Under the pieces are notes generated by a model. That model made no database searches. It was not told where the DNA came from and saw only the letters and a program-made list of their open reading frames with translations. Positions 50,779-59,116 of a DNA stretch of 64,000 nt are shown here, piece after piece (the stretch's first letter is position 1; each line of letters begins with the position of its first letter). The stretch spans positions 124,001-188,000 of the forward strand of contig NZ_PVTG01000001.1 of NCBI RefSeq assembly GCF_003002915.1, written 5' to 3'. This DNA comes from Geodermatophilus tzadiensis (GTDB lineage: Bacteria > Actinomycetota > Actinomycetes > Mycobacteriales > Geodermatophilaceae). Both the position numbers and the translations under genes were made by a program.

Positions 50779-52182
50779 TCAGCGGGCGGCCAGCTCCCGC
50801 CACAGGTGGGCCACGGCCTCCGCGCCGCGGTGCAGCATGGGCAGCAGCACCCGCTCGTTGGGCGAGTGGATGCGGTCGGTGGGCAGGCCGGCGCCGAGGA
50901 ACACCAGCGGTGCGCCGAGCACCTCGACCAGGTCCGCCTCGGGGCCGCTGCCGCCCTCGCGGGTGAGGAGCACGTCGGCGGGGTCGGAGTCGAAGGCCAG
51001 GCCGATCGCGCGCAGCAGGGCGTCCACGTGCGGCGAGTCGAGGTCGCTGGCGCACGGGGCGACGCCGCCGGGCGGGGTGTGCACCTCGGCCTCGATGCCC
51101 TCGGGCAGGTGCTGCTGCACCCACTCGCGCAGCGCCGGGCCGACGTCCGCGGGCCTCTGGTCGGCGACCAGCCGGAAGGTCAGCTTGGCGTGCGCCTCGG
51201 CCGGGACGATCGTCTTGTGGCCCGGGCCGGTGTAGCCGCCCCACATGCCGTTGACCTCGGCGGTCGGCCGGGCGCCGATCCGCTCCAGCGTGCTGAAGCC
51301 CGCCTCGCCCGCGGTCGCGCGCGAGGCGGCGGGGCCGGCCAGCCAGGCGGCCTCGTCGAAGGGCACCCGGGCCATGAGCTCGCGCTCGCGGTCGGTCAGC
51401 GGCCGCACCCTGTCGTAGAAGCCGGGCAGCGTGACGCGGCCCTGCTCGTCGTGCAGCGCGGCGAGCAGCTGCGCCAGGGCGTGCAGCGGGTTGGGCACGC
51501 CGCCGCCGAAGGAGCCCGAGTGCAGGTCGACGGCGGGACCGCGCAGGGTGATCTCGGCGTCGGCCAGCCCGCGCATGGCCACGACGGCGCTGGGCACGTC
51601 GGGCGCGGCCATGCCGGTGTCGCTGACGACGACGACGTCGCAGGCCAGCCGGTCGGCGCGCTCGCGCAGCAGGTCGGCGAAGTGCGGCGAGCCGGACTCC
51701 TCCTCGCCCTCGACCAGCAGCTTGACCGTGACGGCGGGGGTGTCGCGGCCGGTGGCGGCGAGGTGGGCGCGGATGCCGAGCAGGTGCATCGCCACGTTGC
51801 CCTTGTCGTCGATGGCCCCGCGGGCGTGCAGCTCGGGACCGTCGGGGCCCTCGACGCGGGTCGGCTCGAAGGGCGGGTGGTCCCACAGCTCGGGCGGGTC
51901 CACCGGCTGGACGTCGTGGTGGCCGTAGACCAGCGCGACGGGGGCGCCGTCGTCCGCCGACGGCCACTCGGCGTAGACGGCGGGGGCGCCGAGGGTCTCC
52001 CACACCTCGACGATGGGGAAGCCGACGCGGCGCAGCGCCGCGGCCAGCCACTCTGCGCTCGCCGCGACGTCAGGGGCGTGCGCGGGGTCGGCGGAGATCG
52101 ACGGGATGCGCAGCCAGGCGTCGAGGTCGGCGTGCAGGTCGTCGAGGTGGTCCTGCACGAAGGCGCGTTCCGGGCTCGTCAC
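50779..52182 (-). CDS. M20 family dipeptidase
   Basis: A 467-residue zinc peptidase. Metal and catalytic residues: VYGHHDVQP (His, Asp), AIDDKGNVA (bridging Asp), EGEEESGS (Glu base and Glu ligand), VVSDTGM (Asp) and the late IHSPNE (His). MWGGYTGPGHKTIVP is typical of carnosinase-like members. It probably cleaves dipeptides such as Cys-Gly or beta-Ala-His. GTG at 52182 lies eight bases after TACCGT, so the message seems leaderless. It is divergent from the hydrolase gene. Confidence 0.92.
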   Translation of the reverse strand: MTSPERAFVQDHLDDLHADLDAWLRIPSISADPAHAPDVAASAEWLAAALRRVGFPIVEVWETLGAPAVYAEWPSADDGAPVALVYGHHDVQPVDPPELWDHPPFEPTRVEGPDGPELHARGAIDDKGNVAMHLLGIRAHLAATGRDTPAVTVKLLVEGEEESGSPHFADLLRERADRLACDVVVVSDTGMAAPDVPSAVVAMRGLADAEITLRGPAVDLHSGSFGGGVPNPLHALAQLLAALHDEQGRVTLPGFYDRVRPLTDRERELMARVPFDEAAWLAGPAASRATAGEAGFSTLERIGARPTAEVNGMWGGYTGPGHKTIVPAEAHAKLTFRLVADQRPADVGPALREWVQQHLPEGIEAEVHTPPGGVAPCASDLDSPHVDALLRAIGLAFDSDPADVLLTREGGSGPEADLVEVLGAPLVFLGAGLPTDRIHSPNERVLLPMLHRGAEAVAHLWRELAAR

Positions 52183-52190
52183 GAGCGCCG

Positions 52191-52196
52191 ACGGTA
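52191..52196 (-). promoter_or_regulatory. Leaderless -10 box of the M20 peptidase gene
   Basis: TACCGT on the minus strand ends eight bases before the GTG at 52182. Confidence 0.5.
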
Positions 52197-52234
52197 GCGG
52201 CGGCCGGGCACGGGCCACGTCGCGCCCCGGCCGT

Positions 52235-52240
52235 TAGGTT
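52235..52240 (+). promoter_or_regulatory. Leaderless -10 box of the epoxide-hydrolase-like gene
   Basis: TAGGTT ends seven bases before the ATG at 52248; the sequence is the same as at hisN. Confidence 0.55.
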
Positions 52241-52247
52241 CGGCGAC

Positions 52248-53084
52248 ATGGCGGGAGAACTGTTGCGGGTGGACGTCGGCGACCTCACCTTCGACGTGCG
52301 GGCCGACGGCCCCGAGGACGGACGGCCGGTGGTGCTGCTGCACGGCTTCCCCGAGACGTCGGCGTCCTGGGCGGCGGTGACGCCGCGGCTGACCGAGGCG
52401 GGGCTGCGCACCTACGCCGTCGACCAGCTCGGCTACTCCCCCGGCGCCCGCCCGCTGGACGTCGACTCCTATGCGCTGACCAACCTCGCGCAGGTCACCG
52501 CCGACCTCATGACCGCGATGGACGTGCCGGTGTCCGACGTCGTCGGGCACGACTGGGGCGCCAACGTCGCCTGGGCGCTGGCCGCCTGGCACGAGGACCG
52601 GGTGCGCTCGCTGACCGCGGTCTCGGTGCCGCACCCCGGCGCGTTCACCGCCGCCTTCCGCAGCGACCCGGAGCAGAAGGAGCGCTCGGCCTACATCCGG
52701 CTGTTCTGGCAGGAGGGCAAGGCCGAGGAGGTGCTGCTGGCCGACGGCGCCCGCCGGCTGCGGCGGATGTACGGGGACGCCGTCGACCCCGAGGCCGTGG
52801 AGGAGTACGTGGCCGTGCTGTCGGCGCCGGGCGCGCTGACCGCGGCCCTGAACTGGTACCGGGCCATGAGCTCGGCGACGCCGGTCGACGACGTCACGGT
52901 GCCGACCACCTACGTGTGGAGCGACGGCGACGTGGCGATCGGCCGCATCGCCGCCGAGGGGTGCGCCGAGCACGTGGCCGGCGACTACCGGTTCGTCGAG
53001 CTGACCGGCGTGAGCCACTGGATCCCCGAACAGGCCCCCGACCAGCTCGCCACCGCGATCCTGGACCGGATCGCGTCGACGTGA
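52248..53084 (+). CDS. Alpha/beta hydrolase (epoxide hydrolase or haloalkane dehalogenase type)
   Basis: A 278-residue hydrolase. The oxyanion motif is LLHGFPETSASW, the nucleophile is Asp in VVGHDWGANVAW, and the histidine is in GVSHWIPEQAP. An Asp nucleophile in GHDWG is the mark of epoxide hydrolases and related dehalogenases. The substrate is unknown. It is coupled to the acetyltransferase gene by a GTGA overlap. Confidence 0.9.
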   Translation: MAGELLRVDVGDLTFDVRADGPEDGRPVVLLHGFPETSASWAAVTPRLTEAGLRTYAVDQLGYSPGARPLDVDSYALTNLAQVTADLMTAMDVPVSDVVGHDWGANVAWALAAWHEDRVRSLTAVSVPHPGAFTAAFRSDPEQKERSAYIRLFWQEGKAEEVLLADGARRLRRMYGDAVDPEAVEEYVAVLSAPGALTAALNWYRAMSSATPVDDVTVPTTYVWSDGDVAIGRIAAEGCAEHVAGDYRFVELTGVSHWIPEQAPDQLATAILDRIAST

Positions 53085-53581
53085 CCGTGCGGCTCCGCGT
53101 CCCCACCGCGGAGGACGCCGACGCCTGGGCCCGGCTCTTTGACGACGCGGAGGTCATGCGGTACATCGGCACGGGCGAGGTGCGCGACCGGGCCTGGTAC
53201 GCGGCGTTCGTGCAGCGACAGCAGGAGCTGGCCGAGAGCACGGGCCTGTGCCTGTTCGCGGTGCTCGTCGGCGAGGAGGTCGCCGGCTTCACCGGGGTCC
53301 AACCGTGGACGCAGCCGTGGGGACCCAGCGACGTGCCGGAGGTCGGCTGGCGGCTGGGACGCCGGTTCTGGGGCCGTGGTGTCGCGACCGAGGCCGGGCG
53401 CACCGTGCTGGACCGTGCCCGCGCCCTGGAGGTGCCGCGGGTGGTCGCGATGGTGCACGCGGACAACGCGGCGTCGCTGGCGGTCGCGCGCAAGCTCGGC
53501 CTGACCGAGGAGGCGGCCCTCCGCGCGCCGTGGGGCACCCCCGTGCTCCAGTACGGCGTGCAGCTGTCCGCAGCGCCCTGA
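53081..53581 (+). CDS. GNAT acetyltransferase (RimJ/RimL-like)
   Basis: A 166-residue acetyltransferase. VRLRVPTAEDADAWARLFDDAEVMRYIG is the usual N-terminal pattern; EVGWRLGRRFWGRGVATEAGRTVLDRA holds the acetyl-CoA loop (R/Q-x-x-G-x-A/G), and VVAMVHADNAASLAVARKLGL the closing motif. It may modify a small molecule or a protein N-terminus. GTG overlaps the hydrolase stop. It converges with the HNH gene. Confidence 0.9.
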   Translation: MTVRLRVPTAEDADAWARLFDDAEVMRYIGTGEVRDRAWYAAFVQRQQELAESTGLCLFAVLVGEEVAGFTGVQPWTQPWGPSDVPEVGWRLGRRFWGRGVATEAGRTVLDRARALEVPRVVAMVHADNAASLAVARKLGLTEEAALRAPWGTPVLQYGVQLSAAP

Positions 53582-53607
53582 CACAGCCGGCTCCTCGGCC
53601 GGCCGGG

Positions 53608-54804
53608 TCAGGCGGCGGGTTGCCGCAGTGGTGGTGCGGTGCGGATCTCGGTGCCGTCCGGGCGCCAGGTGCGCCACCGACCATCCGGTTGGCGTTCGAC
53701 CCGGAACCCGTGGTGCACCTGGGTGTGGTGGCGCTCGCACAGCAGGGCTGAGTTGGCCAGGGTGGTCTCGCCGCCGTCGAGCCAGTGCACCAGGTGGTGC
53801 ACCTCCGCCCACCAGGTGGGCGCCCCGCAGCCGGTGAACACGCACCCGCCGTCGCGCAGCTCCACGGCGCGGCGCAGGTGCCGGTCGGCCAGCCGGTGTT
53901 CCCGGCCGAGGTCCAGCGGGGCGCCGTCGGGACCGAAGACGACGCGGGAGACGGTGCTGTCGCAGGCCAGCCAGCGAGCCCTCGCGGCGGAGATGGTCGC
54001 GCCGAAGCCCATCCGCCCGGCGTCGGGGCCGGTGGCCGGGTCGGCCAGGTCGGCGAGGTCGATGACGACGGCGACGTGGGGCTTCACCGTCCGCAGGGTG
54101 GGCAGCGAGCCGGCGGCGAGGGCGGTGTCGCACAGCTGCACCAGCGCGTCGCCGAGGCGCTGGGCGCGGCTGCGCCCGTCGCCGGCCGGGCGGTCGGCCT
54201 GCACGAAGGACTCCAGCGCCGCCTGCAGCTTCTCCCCACCCACCGCGTCGAGCTCCCCGCGCACCGACAACGACCCGTCGGCGTGCTTCGCCAGCGTCAA
54301 CCGCCGACCCTCGGTGGGATCGGGCTCCGGCCCGTCGGGATCGAGCCGGGTGAGGTAGTGGCGCACGACGGTGACGAAGTCGGCGTACCGCTGCTCGATC
54401 GCCGCACCGGTGAGCACCGCATCGATCTCCGCCAGCTCCACCCCGCGCTCGGCCGCCGCGGCCAGCCGCTCCGGCGTCAGCGCGGTCGCGGCGACGGCCA
54501 CGTGCTCGGCGCCGACCAGGCCGGCGTCGTGCGCCTCGGCCAGCGCCGGCAGGTGGTCGAGCACCCGGCCGTTGCTCACCACCCGGGCGGCGGCGGTGGC
54601 CGGGAGCCGGCAGTGCCCGGGCAGCCAGGAGCGCATGCTCTTCAGCCCGTCGTGCTCGGCGGCCTGCCGGTGCTCCGCGGCCCGCACCAGGCGGGCCAGC
54701 CGGGCGTCCTCGCGGTTGCGGGCGGCGACGGCCGCGGCGATGGCGTCGAGCAACTCGCCGTCGGACAACCCGTCCGCCTCGACAGTGACACTACTCGAAC
54801 ACAT
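53608..54804 (-). CDS. DUF222/Rep13E12-type HNH endonuclease
   Basis: A 398-residue protein. An N-terminal DUF222 region (about residues 40-300) is followed by an HNH nuclease with CVFTGCG, EVHHLVHWLDGGETTLANSALLCERHHTQVH, in which the histidines and Asn are complete. These multicopy genes are typical of actinobacteria with mycobacterial Rep13E12 elements and are probably mobile or repeat-derived. Its ATG is six bases after a TAACAT box. Confidence 0.9.
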   Translation of the reverse strand: MCSSSVTVEADGLSDGELLDAIAAAVAARNREDARLARLVRAAEHRQAAEHDGLKSMRSWLPGHCRLPATAAARVVSNGRVLDHLPALAEAHDAGLVGAEHVAVAATALTPERLAAAAERGVELAEIDAVLTGAAIEQRYADFVTVVRHYLTRLDPDGPEPDPTEGRRLTLAKHADGSLSVRGELDAVGGEKLQAALESFVQADRPAGDGRSRAQRLGDALVQLCDTALAAGSLPTLRTVKPHVAVVIDLADLADPATGPDAGRMGFGATISAARARWLACDSTVSRVVFGPDGAPLDLGREHRLADRHLRRAVELRDGGCVFTGCGAPTWWAEVHHLVHWLDGGETTLANSALLCERHHTQVHHGFRVERQPDGRWRTWRPDGTEIRTAPPLRQPAA

Positions 54805-54810
54805 GTACGG

Positions 54811-54816
54811 ATGTTA
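54811..54816 (-). promoter_or_regulatory. Leaderless -10 box of the HNH gene
   Basis: TAACAT on the minus strand ends six bases before the ATG at 54804. Confidence 0.55.
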
Positions 54817-55058
54817 CCGCCACCGGGACGCCGTCGCGACCTGTATCCGCAGGTCAGAGCCGGTATCCACAGTCTTGACGGACACCTAGACGGCCACCCT
54901 GCCTGAGCCCTGCGTGGCGGGGCGAGGCCGGGAGGTGGACTCACCAGCCGGCCGCCACAGGCAGCGACGGCACAGCGGGCTCCGCCGCTCAAGGGCGTCG
55001 GTGGCCGGTGTGTGCCCACAGACCTGGAGGCGGGCCTCGGCCTGCGACCCCGACCGGT

Positions 55059-55195
55059 CCGCGCTGGTCGACAGCGGGCGCCTGCGACCGGCCATCGCCC
55101 GCGCCGTCCCGCTCGACCGGGTGCCGGACGCCTACCGCCACGCGACCGGCCCGGCCACCGGCAAGGTCGTCCTCACGACGTCCGCCGCCCGCTGA
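55059..55195 (+). pseudogene. C-terminal fragment of a zinc/quinone-type oxidoreductase
   Basis: Only about 44 residues read as a gene product: LVDSGRLRPAIARAVPLDRVPDAYRH followed by GPATGKVVLT. They match the end of medium-chain dehydrogenase/quinone oxidoreductases. No start or upstream portion of the enzyme is present in the 254 bases between the HNH gene and here, so this is a deletion remnant. Confidence 0.65.
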
Positions 55196-55210
55196 CCGGC
55201 CCCGCCGCGG

Positions 55211-55660
55211 TCAGAGCAGCCGGTGGTAGCGGACCAGCGGGAGCGCGGTGAAGCCGGCCGCCTCGTACGTGCGGCGGGCCGGCGCGTGCCCCGGGTCGCC
55301 GCCGGTGCCGATGGCGACGATCCGCACGCCCGCCGCCCGCAGCTGCGCCACCCCGTCGTCGAGCAGTGCCCGCCCGATCCCGCGCCGCTGGGCCGCGGGG
55401 TCGACGGCGAGCACCTCCACCTCGCCGCTGCCCGGCTCGTCGTGCGTCTCGTCGTGGACGACGACGGCCACGAACCCGACCGGCCGGCCGTCCTCGACCG
55501 CGACCCGCACCCGCGTCCCCGGGTCCCGGCAGACGCGCTCGACGGCCCCGGCCTGCGACCGCGACCAGTCGGGGTACAGGTGCCGGTACACCGCCGGGCC
55601 GAGGACCGCCTCGAAGGAGGCGAACACCGGCGCCCAGGCCCGCAGCGACAGCGCGACCAC
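55211..55660 (-). CDS. GNAT acetyltransferase
   Basis: A 149-residue acetyltransferase from the only usable GTG. VEVLAVDPAAQRRGIGRALLDDGVAQLRAAG gives the acetyl-CoA loop RRGIGRA, and ARRTYEAAGFTALPLVRYHRLL the C-terminal pattern. In frame upstream, IAAIRDLHDADLGEV looks like the missing first strand of the fold, but no ATG, GTG or TTG precedes it before a stop, so initiation at a rarer codon (ATC or CTG) is possible. It follows adnB by 66 bases. Confidence 0.82.
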   Translation of the reverse strand: MVALSLRAWAPVFASFEAVLGPAVYRHLYPDWSRSQAGAVERVCRDPGTRVRVAVEDGRPVGFVAVVVHDETHDEPGSGEVEVLAVDPAAQRRGIGRALLDDGVAQLRAAGVRIVAIGTGGDPGHAPARRTYEAAGFTALPLVRYHRLL

Positions 55661-55726
55661 CTCGCCGAGGTCGGCGTCGTGCAGGTCGCGGATCGCCGCG
55701 ATCGCCCCGTCAGGCTGACCGGCGCG

Positions 55727-58700
55727 TCAACCGGGTTCGTCGTCCTCGGGTGGCGGGGGCAGGTCGTCGTCCGGGGGCTCCTCGGGCAGGTCCTCGCCGG
55801 TGACCAGCGCCAGCAGGCCGGCCTCGTCGAGCAGGTCGACCGGCCGCACCGTGACCCCGGCGGCGACGTGGTGGAAGCCGGCGCTCACCCGCTCGACCGG
55901 GACGCCGGCCAGGCGTGACCAGCCCAGCCGGTAGGCGGCCAGCTGCACCGCGGCGGCGGCCAGCTCGGCTCCCGACGGCGGCGGGCCGGTCTTCCAGTCG
56001 ACCACCTCGAAGCCGCCCGCGCCGTCGCCGAAGACGGCGTCGATGCGGCCGCGCAGCGTCAGCGGGCCGAGCGGCGTCTCGAAGGGCACCTCGACCTCGA
56101 CCGGCTGCCGGTCGGCCCAGCCGCTGGCCAGGAACGCCTCCTGCAGGGCCGCCAGCGCGCCGTCGGGCGCGGCGCGCTCGTCGCCGGAGCCGGGCAGCTC
56201 GTCGAGGTCGAGCAGCCGGGCGGCGCCGAAGCGCTCCTCGAGCCAGGCGTGGAAGGCGGTGCCGCGGCGGGCCAGCGGCGCGGGTGCCGACGGCATGGGC
56301 CGGCGCAGCCGGCGGGCCAGCCCGGCCGGGTCGCGGCGCAGCGCCACCAGCTCCGAGACCGACAGGTGGCTGGGCAGCGGCACCTCCACGGACGGCCGGG
56401 CGGACCGCCGCCGCTCGCGCAGCAGCAGGTCGGCGTCGCGGACCCACTGGTGCACCACCGGGTCGGCGGTGCCGAGGGCGGCGTCGGGGTCGAGCGGGTG
56501 CGGCGCGGACCCGGCCACCAGCTCGGCGGCGGCGGTCAGCGCGCGGCGGCGCGGCGCGGACAGCGGGTCGGCCGGCCACACGCCCACCGGCCACTCCTCC
56601 AGCGCCGGGTTGGTCGCGCCGTCCTCCGGCCGCTCGGCCCAGGCGACGACGACACCGGCACCGGCACCGCACGCCCGGCGGACCGTGTCGAGCAGCACCG
56701 ACGGCCCGTTGGGCTTCACGCCCTCCCGCCACCAGCTGCCCGAGCAGACCAGCAGGTGCTTGGCGCGGGTGACCGCGACGTAGCCGAGCCGGATCTCCTC
56801 GCCCTCGCCGAAGCCCTTCCACTCCTCGACGTAGTCCTCCAGCGCCGCCCGCACCGCCGCCTGGTCACCGGAGCCGGACACCGGCAGGCGCAGTTGCGGC
56901 AGCTCGTCGCGGTCGGTGGTGCGCAGGTCGACCGGCACCGCGCCCGGGTCCCTGACCCACGAGTCGGCGGTGTCGGTGCGGGCCGGGAACTGGTCGGCGG
57001 TCATGCCGGGCACGGCGACGACGTCCCACTCCAGGCCCTTGGCCGAGTGGCCGGTGAGCAGCTGGATCGACTCGGGGTCGACCGCGACCTCCCCGGGCTC
57101 CAGACCGCGCTCGCGCTCCTCGGCGTCGCGCAGGTAGCCGAGGAACGCCGGCAGCGAGGGCAGCTCGGCCAGCTCGGTGAACTCCGCGGCGACGGAGTGC
57201 AGCGCGTCGAGGTGTGCCCGCGCCGCGCCCGGGCTGACCCCCGGCGCGCTGGCCAGCTCGGTCTCCAGGCCCAGGGTGCGGGCCACCTCGTCGACCAGGT
57301 CGGGCAGCGCGTCGCCCAGCCGGCCGCGCAGCTGCGCCAGCTCCGCGGCCAGCCGCCGCAGCCGGCGGTACGCGACGGCGGAGTAGGCCGAGGGGTCGCC
57401 GAGGTCGTCGAGCGCCTCGACGATGCTGCCGCGCTCGGACGGGCGGGCCGCCGGGTCGTCGTCGTCCTCGCGGGCGGGCCGGCGCGAGTGCACCAGCGTG
57501 CGGGCGCGGGACTCCAGCGCGGCGAGGTCGCGGGGGCCGATCCGCCACCGGGCGCCGGTGAGCAGCCGGCCCATCGCGTCGCCGGCCGAGGGGTCGACCA
57601 GGACGGTGAGCGTGGCGACGACGTCGGAGACCTCGGGCACCTCCAGCAGCCCGCCCAGCCCGACGACGGTCACCGGGAGCCCGCGGGCGCGCAGGGCCGC
57701 GGCGATGCCGGGCAACTGGCGGCGGGTGCGCACCAGCACCGCGGTCGTGGGCGGGCGCCCGTCGGGCCGCGGCGGCAGCAGGGGGTCCTCGCCGCGCCAG
57801 CAGGCGGCCAGCCGGTCGGCCAGCGCCTCGGTCTCCTCGGCCACCGTCGCGTAGAGGCCGGCGGTGACCACCCCGCGCCCGGCCGTGGGCGCGGGCGTCA
57901 GGTCGGGCAGCGGCACGTCGGGCGCCGGCAGCAGCCCGGCGACGGCGTTGGCCACCTGCAGCACCGCGGCGTCGTTGCGCCAGCTCGTGGCGAGGGTCAG
58001 CCGCCGGGCCTCGCGGCCGCGGACGCCGGGGAAGGTGCGGGCGAAGCGCTCGATGGTGCCCGCCGACGCGCCGCGCCAGCCGTAGATCGACTGCCGCGGG
58101 TCGCCGACGGCCAGCACCGCGTGCCCGCTGGCGCGGCCGAACAGCGCCTCGAGCATGCGCAGCTGCCCGACGCTGGTGTCCTGGTACTCGTCGAGCAGCA
58201 CGACCTGCCAGCGGGCCCGCTCCCGGCGGCCGACCTCGGGCGCGGTGACGGCGACCCGCGCGGCCAGCGCCACCTGGTCGGAGTGGTCGATGGCCCCGGC
58301 GGCCCGCTTGCGCGCCTCGAACGCCGCCACCAGCGGCAGCAGCGCCACACGGGCTCGCTGGCGGGCCAGCATCTCCAGCACCGGCGCGTACGGGCCGCGC
58401 TTGCGCGGGGCGTCGGGGTAGCCGGCGATCCGCGCCTGCAGCTGCGCGGTCCACTCGCGCAGCCGCTCCGCGCTGATGTCGTGCTCGCCGAGCTCGCCGG
58501 CCAGCGCGAGGACGTCCTCGACCGTGGTCAGCGGGGTGAGCGGGACGTCGTCCATGTCGCCGGTCCAGCCCGACACGACGGCGGCCGCCTGCCCCCAGCA
58601 CATCGCCGGGCCGAGCACCCCGGCGCCGGGCTCGACGCCGATGCGCAGGCCGTGCTCGCTGACCAGCGACGCGGCGTACCCGTGGTAGGTCGACACCGTC

Positions 58701-59116
58701 GGCACGGCCACCGCCAGCTGCTCGCGCAGCCGCGCGTCGGTCTCCGGGTGGCGGGCCAGCGCGGCGAGCCGGATCCGGATGCGCTCGTTGAGCTCGCTGG
58801 CGGCCTTGCGGGTGAAGGTCAGCCCGAGGACGGCGTCGGGGGCCACCAGCTCGTTGGCCACCAGCCAGCACACGCGGGCGGCCATCGTCTCGGTCTTGCC
58901 CGACCCGGCCCCGGCGACGACGACCAGCGGCCGGTCGGCGGGCGCGGACACCACCCCGGCCTGCTCGTCGGAGGGCGCGTAGGCCAGGCCGCACCGCTCG
59001 GCGACCTCGGCCGGGGTGAGCAGCCGCCGCGGCCGCTCCGGCTCGGGCGCCGCCCCGAAGAGAGCGTCGTCGAAGGAGAGCTGCTCCTCCGGCGGCGCCG
59101 GCGTCCGTCGACTCAC
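55727..59116 (-). CDS. adnB: AdnB subunit of the AdnAB helicase-nuclease
   Basis: A 1129-residue protein with an N-terminal superfamily 1 motor and a C-terminal RecB-like nuclease. Motor motifs: VVAGAGSGKTET (Walker A), LLDEYQDTSVGQ (Walker B), GDPRQSIYGWRGA, SWRNDAAVL and LTGHSAKGLEWDVVAVPGM, GYVAVTRAKHLLV. Nuclease: LRGRIDAVFGDG and FEVVDWKTG provide the acidic and lysine residues. In mycobacteria AdnB is the leading motor of the end-resecting complex used in recombination. GTG overlaps the adnA stop (GTGA). The last 20 residues are Pro/Asp/Glu rich. Confidence 0.94.
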   Translation of the reverse strand: MSRRTPAPPEEQLSFDDALFGAAPEPERPRRLLTPAEVAERCGLAYAPSDEQAGVVSAPADRPLVVVAGAGSGKTETMAARVCWLVANELVAPDAVLGLTFTRKAASELNERIRIRLAALARHPETDARLREQLAVAVPTVSTYHGYAASLVSEHGLRIGVEPGAGVLGPAMCWGQAAAVVSGWTGDMDDVPLTPLTTVEDVLALAGELGEHDISAERLREWTAQLQARIAGYPDAPRKRGPYAPVLEMLARQRARVALLPLVAAFEARKRAAGAIDHSDQVALAARVAVTAPEVGRRERARWQVVLLDEYQDTSVGQLRMLEALFGRASGHAVLAVGDPRQSIYGWRGASAGTIERFARTFPGVRGREARRLTLATSWRNDAAVLQVANAVAGLLPAPDVPLPDLTPAPTAGRGVVTAGLYATVAEETEALADRLAACWRGEDPLLPPRPDGRPPTTAVLVRTRRQLPGIAAALRARGLPVTVVGLGGLLEVPEVSDVVATLTVLVDPSAGDAMGRLLTGARWRIGPRDLAALESRARTLVHSRRPAREDDDDPAARPSERGSIVEALDDLGDPSAYSAVAYRRLRRLAAELAQLRGRLGDALPDLVDEVARTLGLETELASAPGVSPGAARAHLDALHSVAAEFTELAELPSLPAFLGYLRDAEERERGLEPGEVAVDPESIQLLTGHSAKGLEWDVVAVPGMTADQFPARTDTADSWVRDPGAVPVDLRTTDRDELPQLRLPVSGSGDQAAVRAALEDYVEEWKGFGEGEEIRLGYVAVTRAKHLLVCSGSWWREGVKPNGPSVLLDTVRRACGAGAGVVVAWAERPEDGATNPALEEWPVGVWPADPLSAPRRRALTAAAELVAGSAPHPLDPDAALGTADPVVHQWVRDADLLLRERRRSARPSVEVPLPSHLSVSELVALRRDPAGLARRLRRPMPSAPAPLARRGTAFHAWLEERFGAARLLDLDELPGSGDERAAPDGALAALQEAFLASGWADRQPVEVEVPFETPLGPLTLRGRIDAVFGDGAGGFEVVDWKTGPPPSGAELAAAAVQLAAYRLGWSRLAGVPVERVSAGFHHVAAGVTVRPVDLLDEAGLLALVTGEDLPEEPPDDDLPPPPEDDEPG

